This document shows, in pieces, positions 44,601 through 53,214 of a DNA stretch of 59,895 nt. The notes below the pieces were generated by a model. The model saw only the letters and a program-made list of their open reading frames with translations. It made no database searches and was not told the DNA's origin. Position numbers and translations under genes: made by a program. Every line of letters starts with the position of its first letter. Position 1 is the first letter of the stretch. This DNA comes from a virus, in IMG/VR virus record IMGVR_UViG_3300030101_002103, positions 1 to 59,895 of that record; one strand, written 5' to 3'.

Positions 44601-45312
44601 TCTTTTTAAATTTTAATTGATAAGGAATAACAAATCGAGTATTAGGATCTAATGTAGGGAACACCGCTTTTTTAACATACTCATGATGGTCTTCCAAAGA
44701 CTTTTGATAAGGAACTTGATTCATTACTCTTTCTAAATTCTTTTTTCTTATTAATTCAAAACCTTCTTCTTCAGCTATTCGTAAGAGATACGAAAGCTTA
44801 TAAGGGTTGTAATAAAATATATCCTCTAATGCATTTTTATTTTGAAGAGTTTGTCCGTTATCGTCTTCTACTCCGCACCATTCTTTTATAAACAATATAC
44901 CTCCTGGTTGTAAATTGTTATAAGCTCTCTTAAAAGTTTTTTCAGGATTACTATAATTAAAACTTTCTAATGCCAGAACATGAGACTTTAACTCACACTC
45001 ATAAGTTTCCATATCAGCTAAAGTAAATTTATTATCAGGGTATAATGACTCACAAACTTTCAAGTTACCAGGGCTATTTGTAATTCCTTCAGCCTCACAA
45101 AATTCACTTAACTCATTTACTAAATAACCTGATCCACAACCCATATCTAAAACGGAAGATAAAGGGGTGAGCTCCGCTTCTTGTATAATATAATTAATAA
45201 ATTCTTCTTCAGTCTCACCAATAAAAGCTCGATGATAAAATTTATTTTTATTAAATATATTTAATGATTGTAAATTGTAGTATTCTATATTTGATTTGTA
45301 AGGTTTTTTCAT
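44593..45312 (-). CDS. Class I SAM-dependent methyltransferase (239 aa)
   Basis: The SAM-binding motif I, SVLDMGCGSGYL, is at ~53-64. Motif II-like ADMETYECE and post-motif LQPGGILFIKEWCG follow. No DNA-methylase catalytic motif (DPPY or PCQ) is seen, so a small-molecule, lipid, sugar or protein target is more likely. It overlaps both neighbours by a few bases, forming a three-gene group with the two unknown proteins at 44217 and 45309. Confidence 0.85.
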   Translation of the reverse strand: MKKPYKSNIEYYNLQSLNIFNKNKFYHRAFIGETEEEFINYIIQEAELTPLSSVLDMGCGSGYLVNELSEFCEAEGITNSPGNLKVCESLYPDNKFTLADMETYECELKSHVLALESFNYSNPEKTFKRAYNNLQPGGILFIKEWCGVEDDNGQTLQNKNALEDIFYYNPYKLSYLLRIAEEEGFELIRKKNLERVMNQVPYQKSLEDHHEYVKKAVFPTLDPNTRFVIPYQLKFKKNE

Positions 45313-45860
45313 TTTATTAGCCAGTATATATCGTTATTATTATCAGAGGTATGAAAAGCACTTATCACTTCATCCTTTATTTTATGGTCTAAGTATTTTT
45401 CAGACACTTCTTTTAGCGTGTCATTGGCATGACAAACTTCTGCAAATCTACTATAACTTTTTGAAATCTTAGAGTTTTTAGATTGAATACAAAAAATTTT
45501 ATCCATTCCAAATTCATACTTAGCTACAAGATTATTATATTGATCGTATCTATATTCTGTTGCAACTTCTATATCTCCAAAATATTCTTTATTAATTAAA
45601 GGAGCTTTTATATATATAGAATCAAACTCTAAATTGTTATTTAAATTGTTAAACCTAACAATACTTTTGCGGTCCGCTTTACTTTCAATATAAAAATAGA
45701 TAGCAAACACTTTATCATTTAATGTTCTTATACATCCTGGAGTAGGAGTAATTAATTTTAAATTATAAAAGTCTTTAATTATAAAAGGAATAGATTCCCA
45801 TCCTTCTTGAACAGTAGAATTATTAAAATATATTTCATTATTTATTGATTCAATTTTCAT
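45309..45860 (-). CDS. Hypothetical protein next to the methyltransferase (183 aa)
   Basis: This beta-rich protein (KLITPTPGCIRTLNDKVFAI, then DSIYIKAPLINKEYFGD) has no Cys-rich or nuclease motif. It overlaps the methyltransferase start by 4 bases and the HNH gene by 11 bases, so it is coupled to both. It may supply or modify the methyltransferase's substrate, which is inference. Confidence 0.65.
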   Translation of the reverse strand: MKIESINNEIYFNNSTVQEGWESIPFIIKDFYNLKLITPTPGCIRTLNDKVFAIYFYIESKADRKSIVRFNNLNNNLEFDSIYIKAPLINKEYFGDIEVATEYRYDQYNNLVAKYEFGMDKIFCIQSKNSKISKSYSRFAEVCHANDTLKEVSEKYLDHKIKDEVISAFHTSDNNNDIYWLIK

Positions 45861-46200
45861 TTGTTCTTCTTTGATGAGTAATTATTCTATGACAATTAGA
45901 ACACCTTACCTCACACTTGTCTATTTCTTTCATTATAGCCTCTCTACTATACGAGGTTCGAGCCATGTCAGAAATATTCATAATTTTTTCTCCTTCAACA
46001 TGATCAAAATCTAATACTAAAGGATTTGTTTCTCCGCAATCCACACAACAACTTCTGTTTTTTACCCACTTTACAAAGTTTTTGTTTTTCTTTTTTTGAC
46101 TTTTGTTTCTGGCTCGAGTTCGAGCTTTTATTTTTTCTTTATTAGCTTCGTAATGACGCTTACTTGCTTTAGCTTGATCTTTTTTATTCTTATAAGCCAC
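45850..46200 (-). CDS. HNH endonuclease-like protein (116 aa)
   Basis: The first 40 residues are Lys/Arg-rich and helical. CVDCGETNP (C52, C55) and CSNCHR (C100, C103) form a zinc site, and DFDHVEGEK with H67 gives the HNH catalytic core. It is probably a DNA nuclease, either homing-like or linked to replication or packaging. The start is GTG, overlapping the upstream stop as TAGTG. Confidence 0.8.
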   Translation of the reverse strand: MAYKNKKDQAKASKRHYEANKEKIKARTRARNKSQKKKNKNFVKWVKNRSCCVDCGETNPLVLDFDHVEGEKIMNISDMARTSYSREAIMKEIDKCEVRCSNCHRIITHQRRTNEN

Positions 46201-46391
46201 TACACTTCATCTGATAAAGATTGAATTAATCCTTGTAATTCTTTAACTAAATGCTCTGCTTTATTCCTTACTTCTTCGTGCTCCCTGTCCATTAAATTTT
46301 CATAAATTTCATCAGCAAAGTCGTGAATACTATCACATAAAAAAGTAATGTGAGCGATTTGCTGACTATCTTCTGGAGCTATCCTCGGCAT
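46200..46391 (-). CDS. Small helical acidic protein (63 aa)
   Basis: The protein has helices with ITFLCDSIHDFADEIYENLM and AEHLVKELQGLIQSLSDEV. It is packed between the HNH and DnaA-like genes and has no recognised function. Confidence 0.6.
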   Translation of the reverse strand: MPRIAPEDSQQIAHITFLCDSIHDFADEIYENLMDREHEEVRNKAEHLVKELQGLIQSLSDEV

Positions 46392-46394
46392 TAG

Positions 46395-46910
46395 TTACAG
46401 TCCGTTTATCAAATGATTAATTTTAGTTTCGACTTCTTTTAATCTTTGTTCAGGAACTCTTTTATCTATCAAATCTACTACTGATTTATATTTTTTAGTG
46501 TGTTTTGATAGTTCTTCACACCGTTCTTGAACATCAATTAGTGACAAATTTAACATTTTATTTTGTTCTTGCAAGAGATTAAGCTGTTTTTTTAATTCAG
46601 TTGGTTTTAACTCCACATAATCTGTAGCCTCTTCCAACCATAATGCACGAATGTTATGATAGTCTCTATCCATCTGCTTATCTGATTTAAACATCCATTC
46701 TATTTCCTTTAATGCATGTATAATAGTAGCATGGTTTCTGCGGAAAGACATACCTATAAAACTATATGTCATATTACAATCTTCTTTCAAGATCTTATAA
46801 CAAATAGCTCTTGCTTTTACTAATCTGTCTGTTTTTATTTTGGAATTTACTTGTATATTATAATAAGTATTAACTATGTTTTTTATTGCGTCTACTTTTA
46901 ATCGGTCCAT
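46395..46910 (-). CDS. Stand-alone DnaA domain IV-like DNA-binding protein (171 aa)
   Basis: Residues ~31-72 match the DNA-binding domain IV of DnaA: a helix with ARAICYKILKED, then MTYSFIGMSFRRNHATIIHA and LKEIE. FRRNHATIIHALKEIE corresponds to the DnaA signature R-DHTTVLHA-KIE, though the first Asp is Asn here. There is no AAA+ ATPase domain. The C-terminal half is coiled coil. It may mark the phage origin or repress DNA start. A second such protein is encoded at 53601. Confidence 0.8.
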   Translation of the reverse strand: MDRLKVDAIKNIVNTYYNIQVNSKIKTDRLVKARAICYKILKEDCNMTYSFIGMSFRRNHATIIHALKEIEWMFKSDKQMDRDYHNIRALWLEEATDYVELKPTELKKQLNLLQEQNKMLNLSLIDVQERCEELSKHTKKYKSVVDLIDKRVPEQRLKEVETKINHLINGL

Positions 46911-47223
46911 TTGATTTTGTATTTAAATTTAATAAGTCTAAGTAGTCATCCATTGAAATAGGTTGAAGATCTGATAAAATAATTTGTGAAGAATAACCTT
47001 TTATTATTTCTACCGCAAAGGTAACAGGTTCATTGTCATCATTAATAACAACTCCTCCTAAAATAGTAGAAACATTTAGGTCTGGCTCTATGTCATCAAT
47101 ATTTGCTTGAATAAATTTAGCAATTTTTATAGCAGTACGAATATCAAATTGTTGAATGGTTTCGACAAACCCTTCGTCAATATCAAACCCCGCCTCCTTT
47201 ATATACCTCTGTTCTACATCCAT
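46870..47223 (-). CDS. Hypothetical protein (117 aa)
   Basis: The protein has a helical N-half (FDIRTAIKIAKFIQANIDDI), then a beta part (VSTILGGVVINDDNEPVTFA) and a basic tail, KSRRNKKHS. It overlaps the DnaA-like gene by 41 bases. No family is recognised. Confidence 0.6.
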   Translation of the reverse strand: MDVEQRYIKEAGFDIDEGFVETIQQFDIRTAIKIAKFIQANIDDIEPDLNVSTILGGVVINDDNEPVTFAVEIIKGYSSQIILSDLQPISMDDYLDLLNLNTKSNGPIKSRRNKKHS

Positions 47224-47431
47224 GATTTTTTAATTCTTTTATTCTATACTCTTGTAGTTTTGATAATTTTCCATTAGGTTTTTTTACTTCTGAAAATAAA
47301 ACCTGGCATCCAGGAGGAATAGCAAGGAGGTCGGGTATACCATTCTTATTGGTCTTGATTAGCTTAAGAACATAGTATCCTTCCGCCTCTAATTGCTTAA
47401 TCCTCTTGCTTTGTATTTGTTGTTCGGTCAT
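47183..47431 (-). CDS. VRR-NUC domain nuclease (82 aa)
   Basis: This protein is the size of a minimal PD-(D/E)XK VRR-NUC domain. GIPDLLAIPP gives D34, and FSEVKKPNGKLSKLQ gives E48 and K50. The end, YRIKELKNHGCRTEVY, fits the family. Such phage proteins act on branched DNA like a Holliday-junction resolvase. It lies beside the SNF2-type helicase, as often seen for this domain. Confidence 0.85.
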   Translation of the reverse strand: MTEQQIQSKRIKQLEAEGYYVLKLIKTNKNGIPDLLAIPPGCQVLFSEVKKPNGKLSKLQEYRIKELKNHGCRTEVYKGGGV

Positions 47432-47606
47432 ATTTATAGTCCAAATAAAATCCTACACCCACTATTATGTTCATCCCAATTGATGAAATAATTTCTACCA
47501 CATCGTGAAAATCATGGATAGATAAATGAATATGTCCTACCACCCAGAAGGGTATTGCTAAATTTTGACTTACCCATATGAGTGTAAATATAACAAACCT
47601 TTTCAT
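47397..47606 (-). CDS. Small two-TM membrane protein (69 aa)
   Basis: Hydrophobic helices lie at about 4-22 (FVIFTLIWVSQNLAIPFWVV) and 37-56 (VVEIISSIGMNIIVGVGFYL), joined by an His-rich loop, with a charged tail. It sits between the helicase and VRR-NUC genes. No function is recognised. Confidence 0.6.
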   Translation of the reverse strand: MKRFVIFTLIWVSQNLAIPFWVVGHIHLSIHDFHDVVEIISSIGMNIIVGVGFYLDYKYDRTTNTKQED

Positions 47607-47608
47607 AT

Positions 47609-48841
47609 TTACAAATTTACAAAATCCCTTTTGAAATGTGTAAGCGTATAATCTTTCTTCTTTACAACCGCTTTATAGATGTCTTTTTCAATACCTCCTT
47701 TACTAAATATCCAATATATATTATTCTTTAACCGATCTTTAGTTGTCATTCTGTCTCGGCTTTGCCAGTATGATGTAGCACTGAAATCAATATTATAATA
47801 TACCAAACAATCTGCTTGTCTTAAAGATATGCCCTCTCTACCACTAACTATTTGAAGAGCAATGTTTTTATTAGTGGTATTAAAGCATTCTAAGTCCTGA
47901 CAAATATCATCTCCAAATACTTCTTTCAAAGCATTGAGTTCTTCTTTGAACTTGTAAAATATACCTATCTTTTTGCCTTTAAACTTTTGTTTAATAAACT
48001 CTGCCTTGCTTAAATCTAACACCATAGAGTTTCCACTTTCAAATTTTATAGTTCCACTACATAACTGATGAACTTTAGTCATAAGTTTAACCGAAGTGTC
48101 AGCAAGTATCACCTCACTTTCACCCTCAACTACTAAATCTTTTTTTAATTTTTTAATTAGATCTTGAGTAGATTTTTTTATTTCCACCTCTAAAACTTTT
48201 TCTTTAGTATCTACTATAAAACCTGCATCTTTTTGACTAAAGTTTATAGTGTAAGGAGACATATGTTCTATAATTTTAACACTACCTTTCGAGTAATCAT
48301 TTATATACATTCCTCCTATTTTTTTTCTAACTACTGCAACATAGTCTCTTGCAAACTGATAAAAGTTTTTGTATTTAGCAAAAGGATTGCGAGGTATAAA
48401 ATGAACTTGATGATACATTTGAGAGTAAGCTTCTGGAGTAGGTGTTCCGCTTAGTAATATTACATAAGGATTACATCTAAATATTAGCCTTCCTACTTTT
48501 TTAGATCTTCCACTTGGTTTAGGGAATGCTCCCATACCATGAGCCTCATCACATATAACTACATCCCAACCAGCCTGAGGAATTTTGTGTAGTGATTCAT
48601 AGTTTATAACCACTAATTCAAAGTCAGGTTTAAGTAATTCATAATCATTTTGAATACTTGAGATGGCTTTCTTTTTTGTTATAAATAAAACTTTTTTAAT
48701 GTGTAGATTTTCACATATACCTAAACTTGTTAAAGTTTTACCTGTCCTAACCTCCATTGCTAAATATAAAAAGCGATGAGGTTTTAAGATACCTATACCT
48801 CTTGATATAATATCTTTCTGATAATCTCTAAACTCTATCAT
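47609..48841 (-). CDS. SNF2-type SF2 helicase/translocase (410 aa)
   Basis: Motif I is MEVRTGKTLTS (~29-39), motif II is VVICDEAHGMG, motif III is LLSGTPTPEAYSQ, and motifs V/VI are IVSGREGISLRQADCLVYYN and SRDRMTTKDR. The last replaces the usual Q-R-R. The protein is compact, with both RecA lobes and no extra domains. In phages such proteins work in replication or recombination. It overlaps the primase-helicase gene by 4 bases. Confidence 0.9.
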   Translation of the reverse strand: MIEFRDYQKDIISRGIGILKPHRFLYLAMEVRTGKTLTSLGICENLHIKKVLFITKKKAISSIQNDYELLKPDFELVVINYESLHKIPQAGWDVVICDEAHGMGAFPKPSGRSKKVGRLIFRCNPYVILLSGTPTPEAYSQMYHQVHFIPRNPFAKYKNFYQFARDYVAVVRKKIGGMYINDYSKGSVKIIEHMSPYTINFSQKDAGFIVDTKEKVLEVEIKKSTQDLIKKLKKDLVVEGESEVILADTSVKLMTKVHQLCSGTIKFESGNSMVLDLSKAEFIKQKFKGKKIGIFYKFKEELNALKEVFGDDICQDLECFNTTNKNIALQIVSGREGISLRQADCLVYYNIDFSATSYWQSRDRMTTKDRLKNNIYWIFSKGGIEKDIYKAVVKKKDYTLTHFKRDFVNL

Positions 48842-51240
48842 ATCTCAAGTGCAGACTGTGGATCTTTAGATATGAATTCAATCCACTTACCTATATTATC
48901 TCGACCTTCAATAGGATCGCATCCATATTTATAATTAGAGTAAGACACTAACCATTTACCAAATCTAACTCTACTTACCGCCATTCTTGACTTAGGAGCA
49001 TAGTCAGGATATTCATTAGTAAAATCAATATATAAATCATTTATTTTTATTCTACTATTTTTTACTAACTTACTATTGGATGCACCACCAATAACTCCAC
49101 ACCATTCAATAAATTCGTGAGAAGTTTCTGCAGAGAACTTTCTTGTTTTAAGATTTACAAAATCACTCTTAAGCAATCCTTTATTTAAATATAATTGTAG
49201 GCAAGATATCATATAGTTATCAAACTGACACCAGTCATTATCATCCCATTCTCCAAACATAAGTTTACCAAACTCTACAAGAGGAGTAAACTCTTTAGTA
49301 TAAAATTGACTCAGCTCTAATTCCCATTTTCTTCTCTCAAAAGATGATCCTTTACCTTTAATAGCGTAGTTAGTAGTGATTGCTACCTTTGGAGATTTAC
49401 TAAATGGTATTTTAATTGCATCTTTATTTTTCTTCTCAAGAGTCAGTCCTTCAGTTACCACACTAAACAATCTCTCAAAGTCAAAATGTTTCTTAACATC
49501 ATCAAAACAAAGTATCTGCGTATCTGCAGAAACCAGTTGGTAAGCAAAAGATTTTTCAAAGTTAAATGACTTACCATCTATCACTACTAATTTTTTCATA
49601 TGAGATATACCATTCATAAACAAACCCTTACCAGTTCCTCCTTCAGGATTGTCTGATATAACTTCATCATTCAATATTGTAGCAGGACAATAAGATAAAT
49701 TTTTCCATCCGTGTAATAGATAACCAATAGTAGATTCCATAGATGTAGTTCTTTTTTCTGTTCCTCCACTAATATTATTGATAAAAGTTTTATAATCACA
49801 ATCAGTAATCTCACACAAATCAAAAACTCTATCAATAACATGATCTTTCCAAACATATCCTCCTAAATCTAAATAATCAATAGGAGTTATTTCATCTTTA
49901 GTTATTTTAACTGCACAATTTTTGTAATATAAATACGCAGTATCTTTATCATCTGCAATAAAGTATACATTTATTGATGAAAGTAATGTCAAGAACTCCT
50001 CTCTAAAATATCTTGTACACTCTGCAAAATAATTATAAATAGATATATCATCTATTTCTAATAAATAATTTAAAACAAAATCTTTTATTTCTTTTTCAGA
50101 AGTATGATCTATTAAGTTGTTGGTTACCTTAACGAAAACATAGTTTTTACTTCCTTCAGGATTAAATTTATAAAACCCATTATCTTCTAAAAATTTTTTA
50201 AAAGATATATGAACTATTTTAACTACTCCCTTTTCAGATTTACTCCAAAACTTTGATTTATCTTGTTCCTCTTCTAACCTTCTAATTACATTATCTAAAA
50301 CACTTTCCTCCACATCTGACTCCTCCTCTATTTGAGATTTTATTTCTCCTTTAGATATACCTTTACGCAATTTAGATTTTACTTGATTAACCCTTTCCTC
50401 ATCCTCGTAGTATTTAGTACCAAAATTTTGTACTTGTTTATATGCAGAATGAATAGTTCTTTTTATTTCACTTTGAGGAAAATCTTTACTTACAAAATTA
50501 CTCATTACATACTCTGCTAAAGTTTTATTAACCCCAAAGTCATTGAAAGCAGAGGCCAGTATATATACATTATTATTTCTCTCTCCATTACTTAGTCCAT
50601 ACTTTCTTTCCCACCATTTCATAAGTATATCTACAATCTTATTTTCATCTGTGATAGGTATAGTTTGTATGTCTTTATGTTTTACTACCTCTTGGTATTC
50701 TTGTTCTACAATTTGATTAAATATACTGGATTGTTCGTTAATATAAATCAAAGGATCATAAGACTCATAGCATACTCTTGAAACATTTTTACAAGTAATA
50801 TCAAAGTATGGAGAGTCGAAATGATGTTGTAGAGAATTAAAAAATTGTTTGTGAGTTTCAACTTCCGCAGGTATCTTTACTAATACCTTTAACCCCAAGC
50901 CACTTGGAGAAATAAATACAGAAAAAACATATCTGTCCTTTGTTAATTTTTCTTTTTCTTCTAATAATAATTTATCATTTTCATAACCATCAAAATCTAA
51001 ACATATTAAACCACTATGTTTGCTTAAAGATGCGTCATTTCTTTTTGTAAATTTACCACTAAAACAAATTGCAGGTAATGATTGCTTTAATTCGTTTCTT
51101 ATTTCTTTGTCTTTCTCTGCCCTTATTGATCTTACTACTTCTTGGGATGATCCTTCTCGAATTCTTTCTAATATCTTTGATACATCTCTATAAAAAGGTT
51201 GAGCGGTATCTTTAATATCTTTAAATATTGTTATTTCCAT
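48838..51240 (-). CDS. Primase-helicase: VirE_N/BT4734-like primase fused to SF3 (D5-type) helicase (800 aa)
   Basis: I use the ATG at 51240 (MEITIFKDIK); the longer frame starts from TTG inside a hairpin leader. Residues ~1-190 are of the VirE_N/BT4734 type (FSGKFTKRNDASLSKHSGLI, then CLDFDGYEND and FISPSGLGLKVLVKI). A helical PriCT-like part follows near 215-270. The SF3 helicase core has Walker A NPEGGTGKGLF (~534-544), Walker B QILCFDDV and motif C KVAITTNY. It should prime and unwind phage DNA. A terminator, repeat region and hairpin leader lie upstream. Confidence 0.88.
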   Translation of the reverse strand: MEITIFKDIKDTAQPFYRDVSKILERIREGSSQEVVRSIRAEKDKEIRNELKQSLPAICFSGKFTKRNDASLSKHSGLICLDFDGYENDKLLLEEKEKLTKDRYVFSVFISPSGLGLKVLVKIPAEVETHKQFFNSLQHHFDSPYFDITCKNVSRVCYESYDPLIYINEQSSIFNQIVEQEYQEVVKHKDIQTIPITDENKIVDILMKWWERKYGLSNGERNNNVYILASAFNDFGVNKTLAEYVMSNFVSKDFPQSEIKRTIHSAYKQVQNFGTKYYEDEERVNQVKSKLRKGISKGEIKSQIEEESDVEESVLDNVIRRLEEEQDKSKFWSKSEKGVVKIVHISFKKFLEDNGFYKFNPEGSKNYVFVKVTNNLIDHTSEKEIKDFVLNYLLEIDDISIYNYFAECTRYFREEFLTLLSSINVYFIADDKDTAYLYYKNCAVKITKDEITPIDYLDLGGYVWKDHVIDRVFDLCEITDCDYKTFINNISGGTEKRTTSMESTIGYLLHGWKNLSYCPATILNDEVISDNPEGGTGKGLFMNGISHMKKLVVIDGKSFNFEKSFAYQLVSADTQILCFDDVKKHFDFERLFSVVTEGLTLEKKNKDAIKIPFSKSPKVAITTNYAIKGKGSSFERRKWELELSQFYTKEFTPLVEFGKLMFGEWDDNDWCQFDNYMISCLQLYLNKGLLKSDFVNLKTRKFSAETSHEFIEWCGVIGGASNSKLVKNSRIKINDLYIDFTNEYPDYAPKSRMAVSRVRFGKWLVSYSNYKYGCDPIEGRDNIGKWIEFISKDPQSALEI

Positions 51241-51244
51241 TTGA

Positions 51245-51276
51245 TTTGTGTTGTTTAGTGACAACTTTGTGTTGTC
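51245..51276 (-). promoter_or_regulatory. Hairpin and direct repeats in the primase leader
   Basis: TTTGTGTTGT occurs twice, at 51245-51254 and 51266-51275, 21 bp apart (two helical turns). A perfect inverted repeat, GACAAC-tttgt-GTTGTC, spans 51260-51276 and would form a stem-loop about 20 nt before the primase ATG. It could bind a regulator as DNA or RNA. Confidence 0.55.
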
Positions 51277-51324
51277 TTTTTTTATTATTTTTTTTCTATT
51301 CTACTATCTTTATATATATATTTT

Positions 51325-51432
51325 AGTGTTAAAGTGTTAATAATAATATAAAAAAATAAAATATAAAAATATATAAGAGTTAAAATTTAAATGAGTGTAA
51401 AATATTGAGGGCCAACTCAACACTTCAACACT
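51325..51432. promoter_or_regulatory. Iteron/operator region upstream of the primase (right copy)
   Basis: AGTGTTAA occurs twice in perfect tandem at 51325-51340. TCAACACT occurs twice in perfect tandem at 51417-51432. Start-to-start spacing is 92 bp, exactly as at 836-943. Read on the minus strand, the 20 bases from 51432 match 836-855 at 19 of 20 positions, and TCAATATTTTA at 51408-51398 matches 859-869. It lies between the SSB terminator and the primase leader. No gene is seen in 51277-51487. Confidence 0.75.
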
Positions 51433-51439
51433 TTAAGAA

Positions 51440-51463
51440 CAAAAAGAAAGGGGATAAACCCCT
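51440..51463 (-). terminator. Terminator after the SSB gene
   Basis: On the minus strand AGGGG-tttat-CCCCT is followed by TTTCTTTTT. It lies 24 bp after the SSB stop and separates the recombination genes from the primase operon. Confidence 0.8.
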
Positions 51464-51487
51464 AACTTTTATGCTCTATAAAAAGAT

Positions 51488-51745
51488 TTAGAAAGGAAGG
51501 TCATCATCTACCTTTGCAGTTTCTTTCTTTGGCTCTGGCTTGTAGGTATCAACCGCAAGATAATGCGTTTTACCATACTCATCAGCACCATCTCTTTTAG
51601 CTGATACATTTATTTTAATGTATTTTTTACCATTGTACTCGAACATATGTTCTTGAGGTAAATCAGTTAAACAAATACTGCATGAGATTAAGTTCCCATC
51701 AAACTTGGAAATTCCATTTCCGACATAGATTTTTTCTTCTGCCAT
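51488..51745 (-). CDS. ssb: Single-stranded DNA-binding protein, short (85 aa)
   Basis: The acidic C-terminal tail KVDDDLPF is the SSB tip that recruits replication proteins. The body (~65 residues) is a short beta-rich OB-like core with KKYIKINVSAKRDGADEYGK and HYLAVDTYKP. It is much shorter than bacterial SSB (about 110-residue core), so it is a phage-type variant. It sits between the annealing/exonuclease genes and the primase, as expected. Confidence 0.78.
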   Translation of the reverse strand: MAEEKIYVGNGISKFDGNLISCSICLTDLPQEHMFEYNGKKYIKINVSAKRDGADEYGKTHYLAVDTYKPEPKKETAKVDDDLPF

Positions 51746-51747
51746 GA

Positions 51748-51918
51748 TTAATAGTTTTTATAAATTATTTGCTCCAACTTATTCATTGTTGCCTCCATGA
51801 CTTTGTCACGATCAGCTTGTGATGTATAGTTGGTTGGAACTCGCAACCATACAGCACTTTCTTTTTTCTTAAAGAGTTTCTTTAATAATATAGGTTTCAA
51901 TATCTTCTGTAGATTCAT
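51748..51918 (-). CDS. Small basic helical protein (56 aa)
   Basis: The reading frame fills the gap between the exonuclease and SSB genes. It starts MNLQKILKPILLKKLFKKKE inside the end of the exonuclease gene (50-base overlap) and continues with AVWLRVPTNYTSQADRDKVM to a helical end. A later internal start is also possible. The AVWLRVP part looks conserved-like. No function is recognised. Confidence 0.5.
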   Translation of the reverse strand: MNLQKILKPILLKKLFKKKESAVWLRVPTNYTSQADRDKVMEATMNKLEQIIYKNY

Positions 51919-52606
51919 CGCTAAAAAATTTGTTATACACTTCTATTGCTCTTTCCACTTTATCCTTTCCATAACTTAAAAATGTTTCTGATGGATGGTA
52001 AACTCCTAATTCAAAAGTGAGTTTATCTACCACATAAAACATCAAAGGTTTGTCAAAAAATTGCTGATATAAATATGCTTGACTATCATAGTTATATTTC
52101 CTCGCACTATATTTAAAATCTTTAATATTAGATGTTGTTTTTAAGTCAATCAACATATCCTTTCCCACTATATCTGCTTTTCCTTTCCACTTCATTCCCA
52201 TTACTTCTTTAATAACTGGAACTTCATATTGATTATCATCATCATATATCGCCTCATAAAACTCTAAATTATTTTTCATAGTGCTGATAGCTTTATCTAT
52301 CTCCTCTTTTTCTTTAGTCAGCATCATAAGAGGTCTTTTATAATGAAGTAATCTTTCTTTATATAATTTAGTATTTCTACTGGATGCATCTATAGTCCAA
52401 TATTCTACACTATCTATCTTCTCAGGTTCAAGCATTGCAGTATGAAAATATCTCCCTACCAGCATTGCTTTAGTCATAGGTTTATCTTTCCTAAAATTTT
52501 TAGGATCATTCAATAAAGTTATTATATCTGAATTAGATAAAAATTGTTTACCAAACTTTCCATAATAGTGACTATCCTCTTTAAGTAATTGTAAATCTTT
52601 TTCCAT
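51869..52606 (-). CDS. RecE-like PD-(D/E)XK exonuclease (245 aa)
   Basis: LVGRYFHTAMLEPEK (~49-63), then KWKGKADIV and LIDLKTTSNIKDF, give the nuclease core (D in KADIV, D-x-K in IDLKTT). YDSQAYLYQQFF is the QxxxY motif. This is the pattern of exonuclease VIII-type proteins, which resect double-stranded ends. It is followed by an SSB and preceded by a Sak-type annealing protein (TAATG overlap), so the pair forms a recombination system like RecE/RecT. Confidence 0.88.
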   Translation of the reverse strand: MEKDLQLLKEDSHYYGKFGKQFLSNSDIITLLNDPKNFRKDKPMTKAMLVGRYFHTAMLEPEKIDSVEYWTIDASSRNTKLYKERLLHYKRPLMMLTKEKEEIDKAISTMKNNLEFYEAIYDDDNQYEVPVIKEVMGMKWKGKADIVGKDMLIDLKTTSNIKDFKYSARKYNYDSQAYLYQQFFDKPLMFYVVDKLTFELGVYHPSETFLSYGKDKVERAIEVYNKFFSDESTEDIETYIIKETL

Positions 52607-53214
52607 TACTTAATATTTTTTGATAGTTCTTTCTTTACTATTGCTTTAATATTATATTTAGTTTCAAGATTTTTTACAATCTTTGGTAACCCTAATTCTT
52701 TATTATCAGCTACATACTTTAACACTTTACTCCAGTTTGCATCTCCAATATCTAATGACATTTTAGTTATTGTTTTTGCAGTAGGAGTTTTACTAACCGC
52801 CTGAGGTGTTCTCACTACTTGTGTAGTGTCTTCTCCAATCCATAAAGACAATCCTAAACCATGCATAGCTATAGCTTTAGCAGTCGATCTTTGTATTGCA
52901 GTATTAACATCCATTGATGTTACTTTATCAAGAGCAATAGAATTATTTCTGTAGTCCATAACTGGTAGGTAATCAATATGTTCCATTCCTCCTATTATTA
53001 TTCCTACTTTTACATATGCAGTTTTACCATCAGTAAAAAAATTAAGTCCCGTATGTTCTGATTCATAAACAATTCGTTGAGCATCAGGGTATTGTGTTTT
53101 TACCATACTCCAAGCAGTTGCCCAAGAAATATAATCAAACTTTCCTTTCTTATCAGTTTTATCTTTTATAGATATGGATGATAGTTCCTTAAAAATGTTT
53201 TTCTTTTTTTCCAT
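52606..53214 (-). CDS. Sak-type single-strand annealing protein, DUF1071-like (202 aa)
   Basis: YISWATAWSMVKTQYPDAQR, then FFTDGKTAYVKVGIIIGG, LPVMDYRN, DVNTAIQRSTAKAIAMHGLG and LSLWIGED form the DUF1071/Sak signature (Rad52-like fold). It should anneal resected strands. The gene is coupled to the exonuclease by an overlapping stop/start and overlaps the unknown 53189 gene by 26 bases. Confidence 0.9.
   Translation of the reverse strand: MEKKKNIFKELSSISIKDKTDKKGKFDYISWATAWSMVKTQYPDAQRIVYESEHTGLNFFTDGKTAYVKVGIIIGGMEHIDYLPVMDYRNNSIALDKVTSMDVNTAIQRSTAKAIAMHGLGLSLWIGEDTTQVVRTPQAVSKTPTAKTITKMSLDIGDANWSKVLKYVADNKELGLPKIVKNLETKYNIKAIVKKELSKNIK

Noticed and set aside
47612-47619. TAAATTTG as a minus promoter before gene 47397
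   Set aside because: It fits the -7 motif but lies in the last codons of the helicase gene in AT-rich DNA, so chance is likely.
51570-51600. CTGATGAG on the minus strand inside the SSB gene as a fourth hammerhead
   Set aside because: It encodes part of GADEYG, has no GAAA core or stem III after it and no closing stem I.
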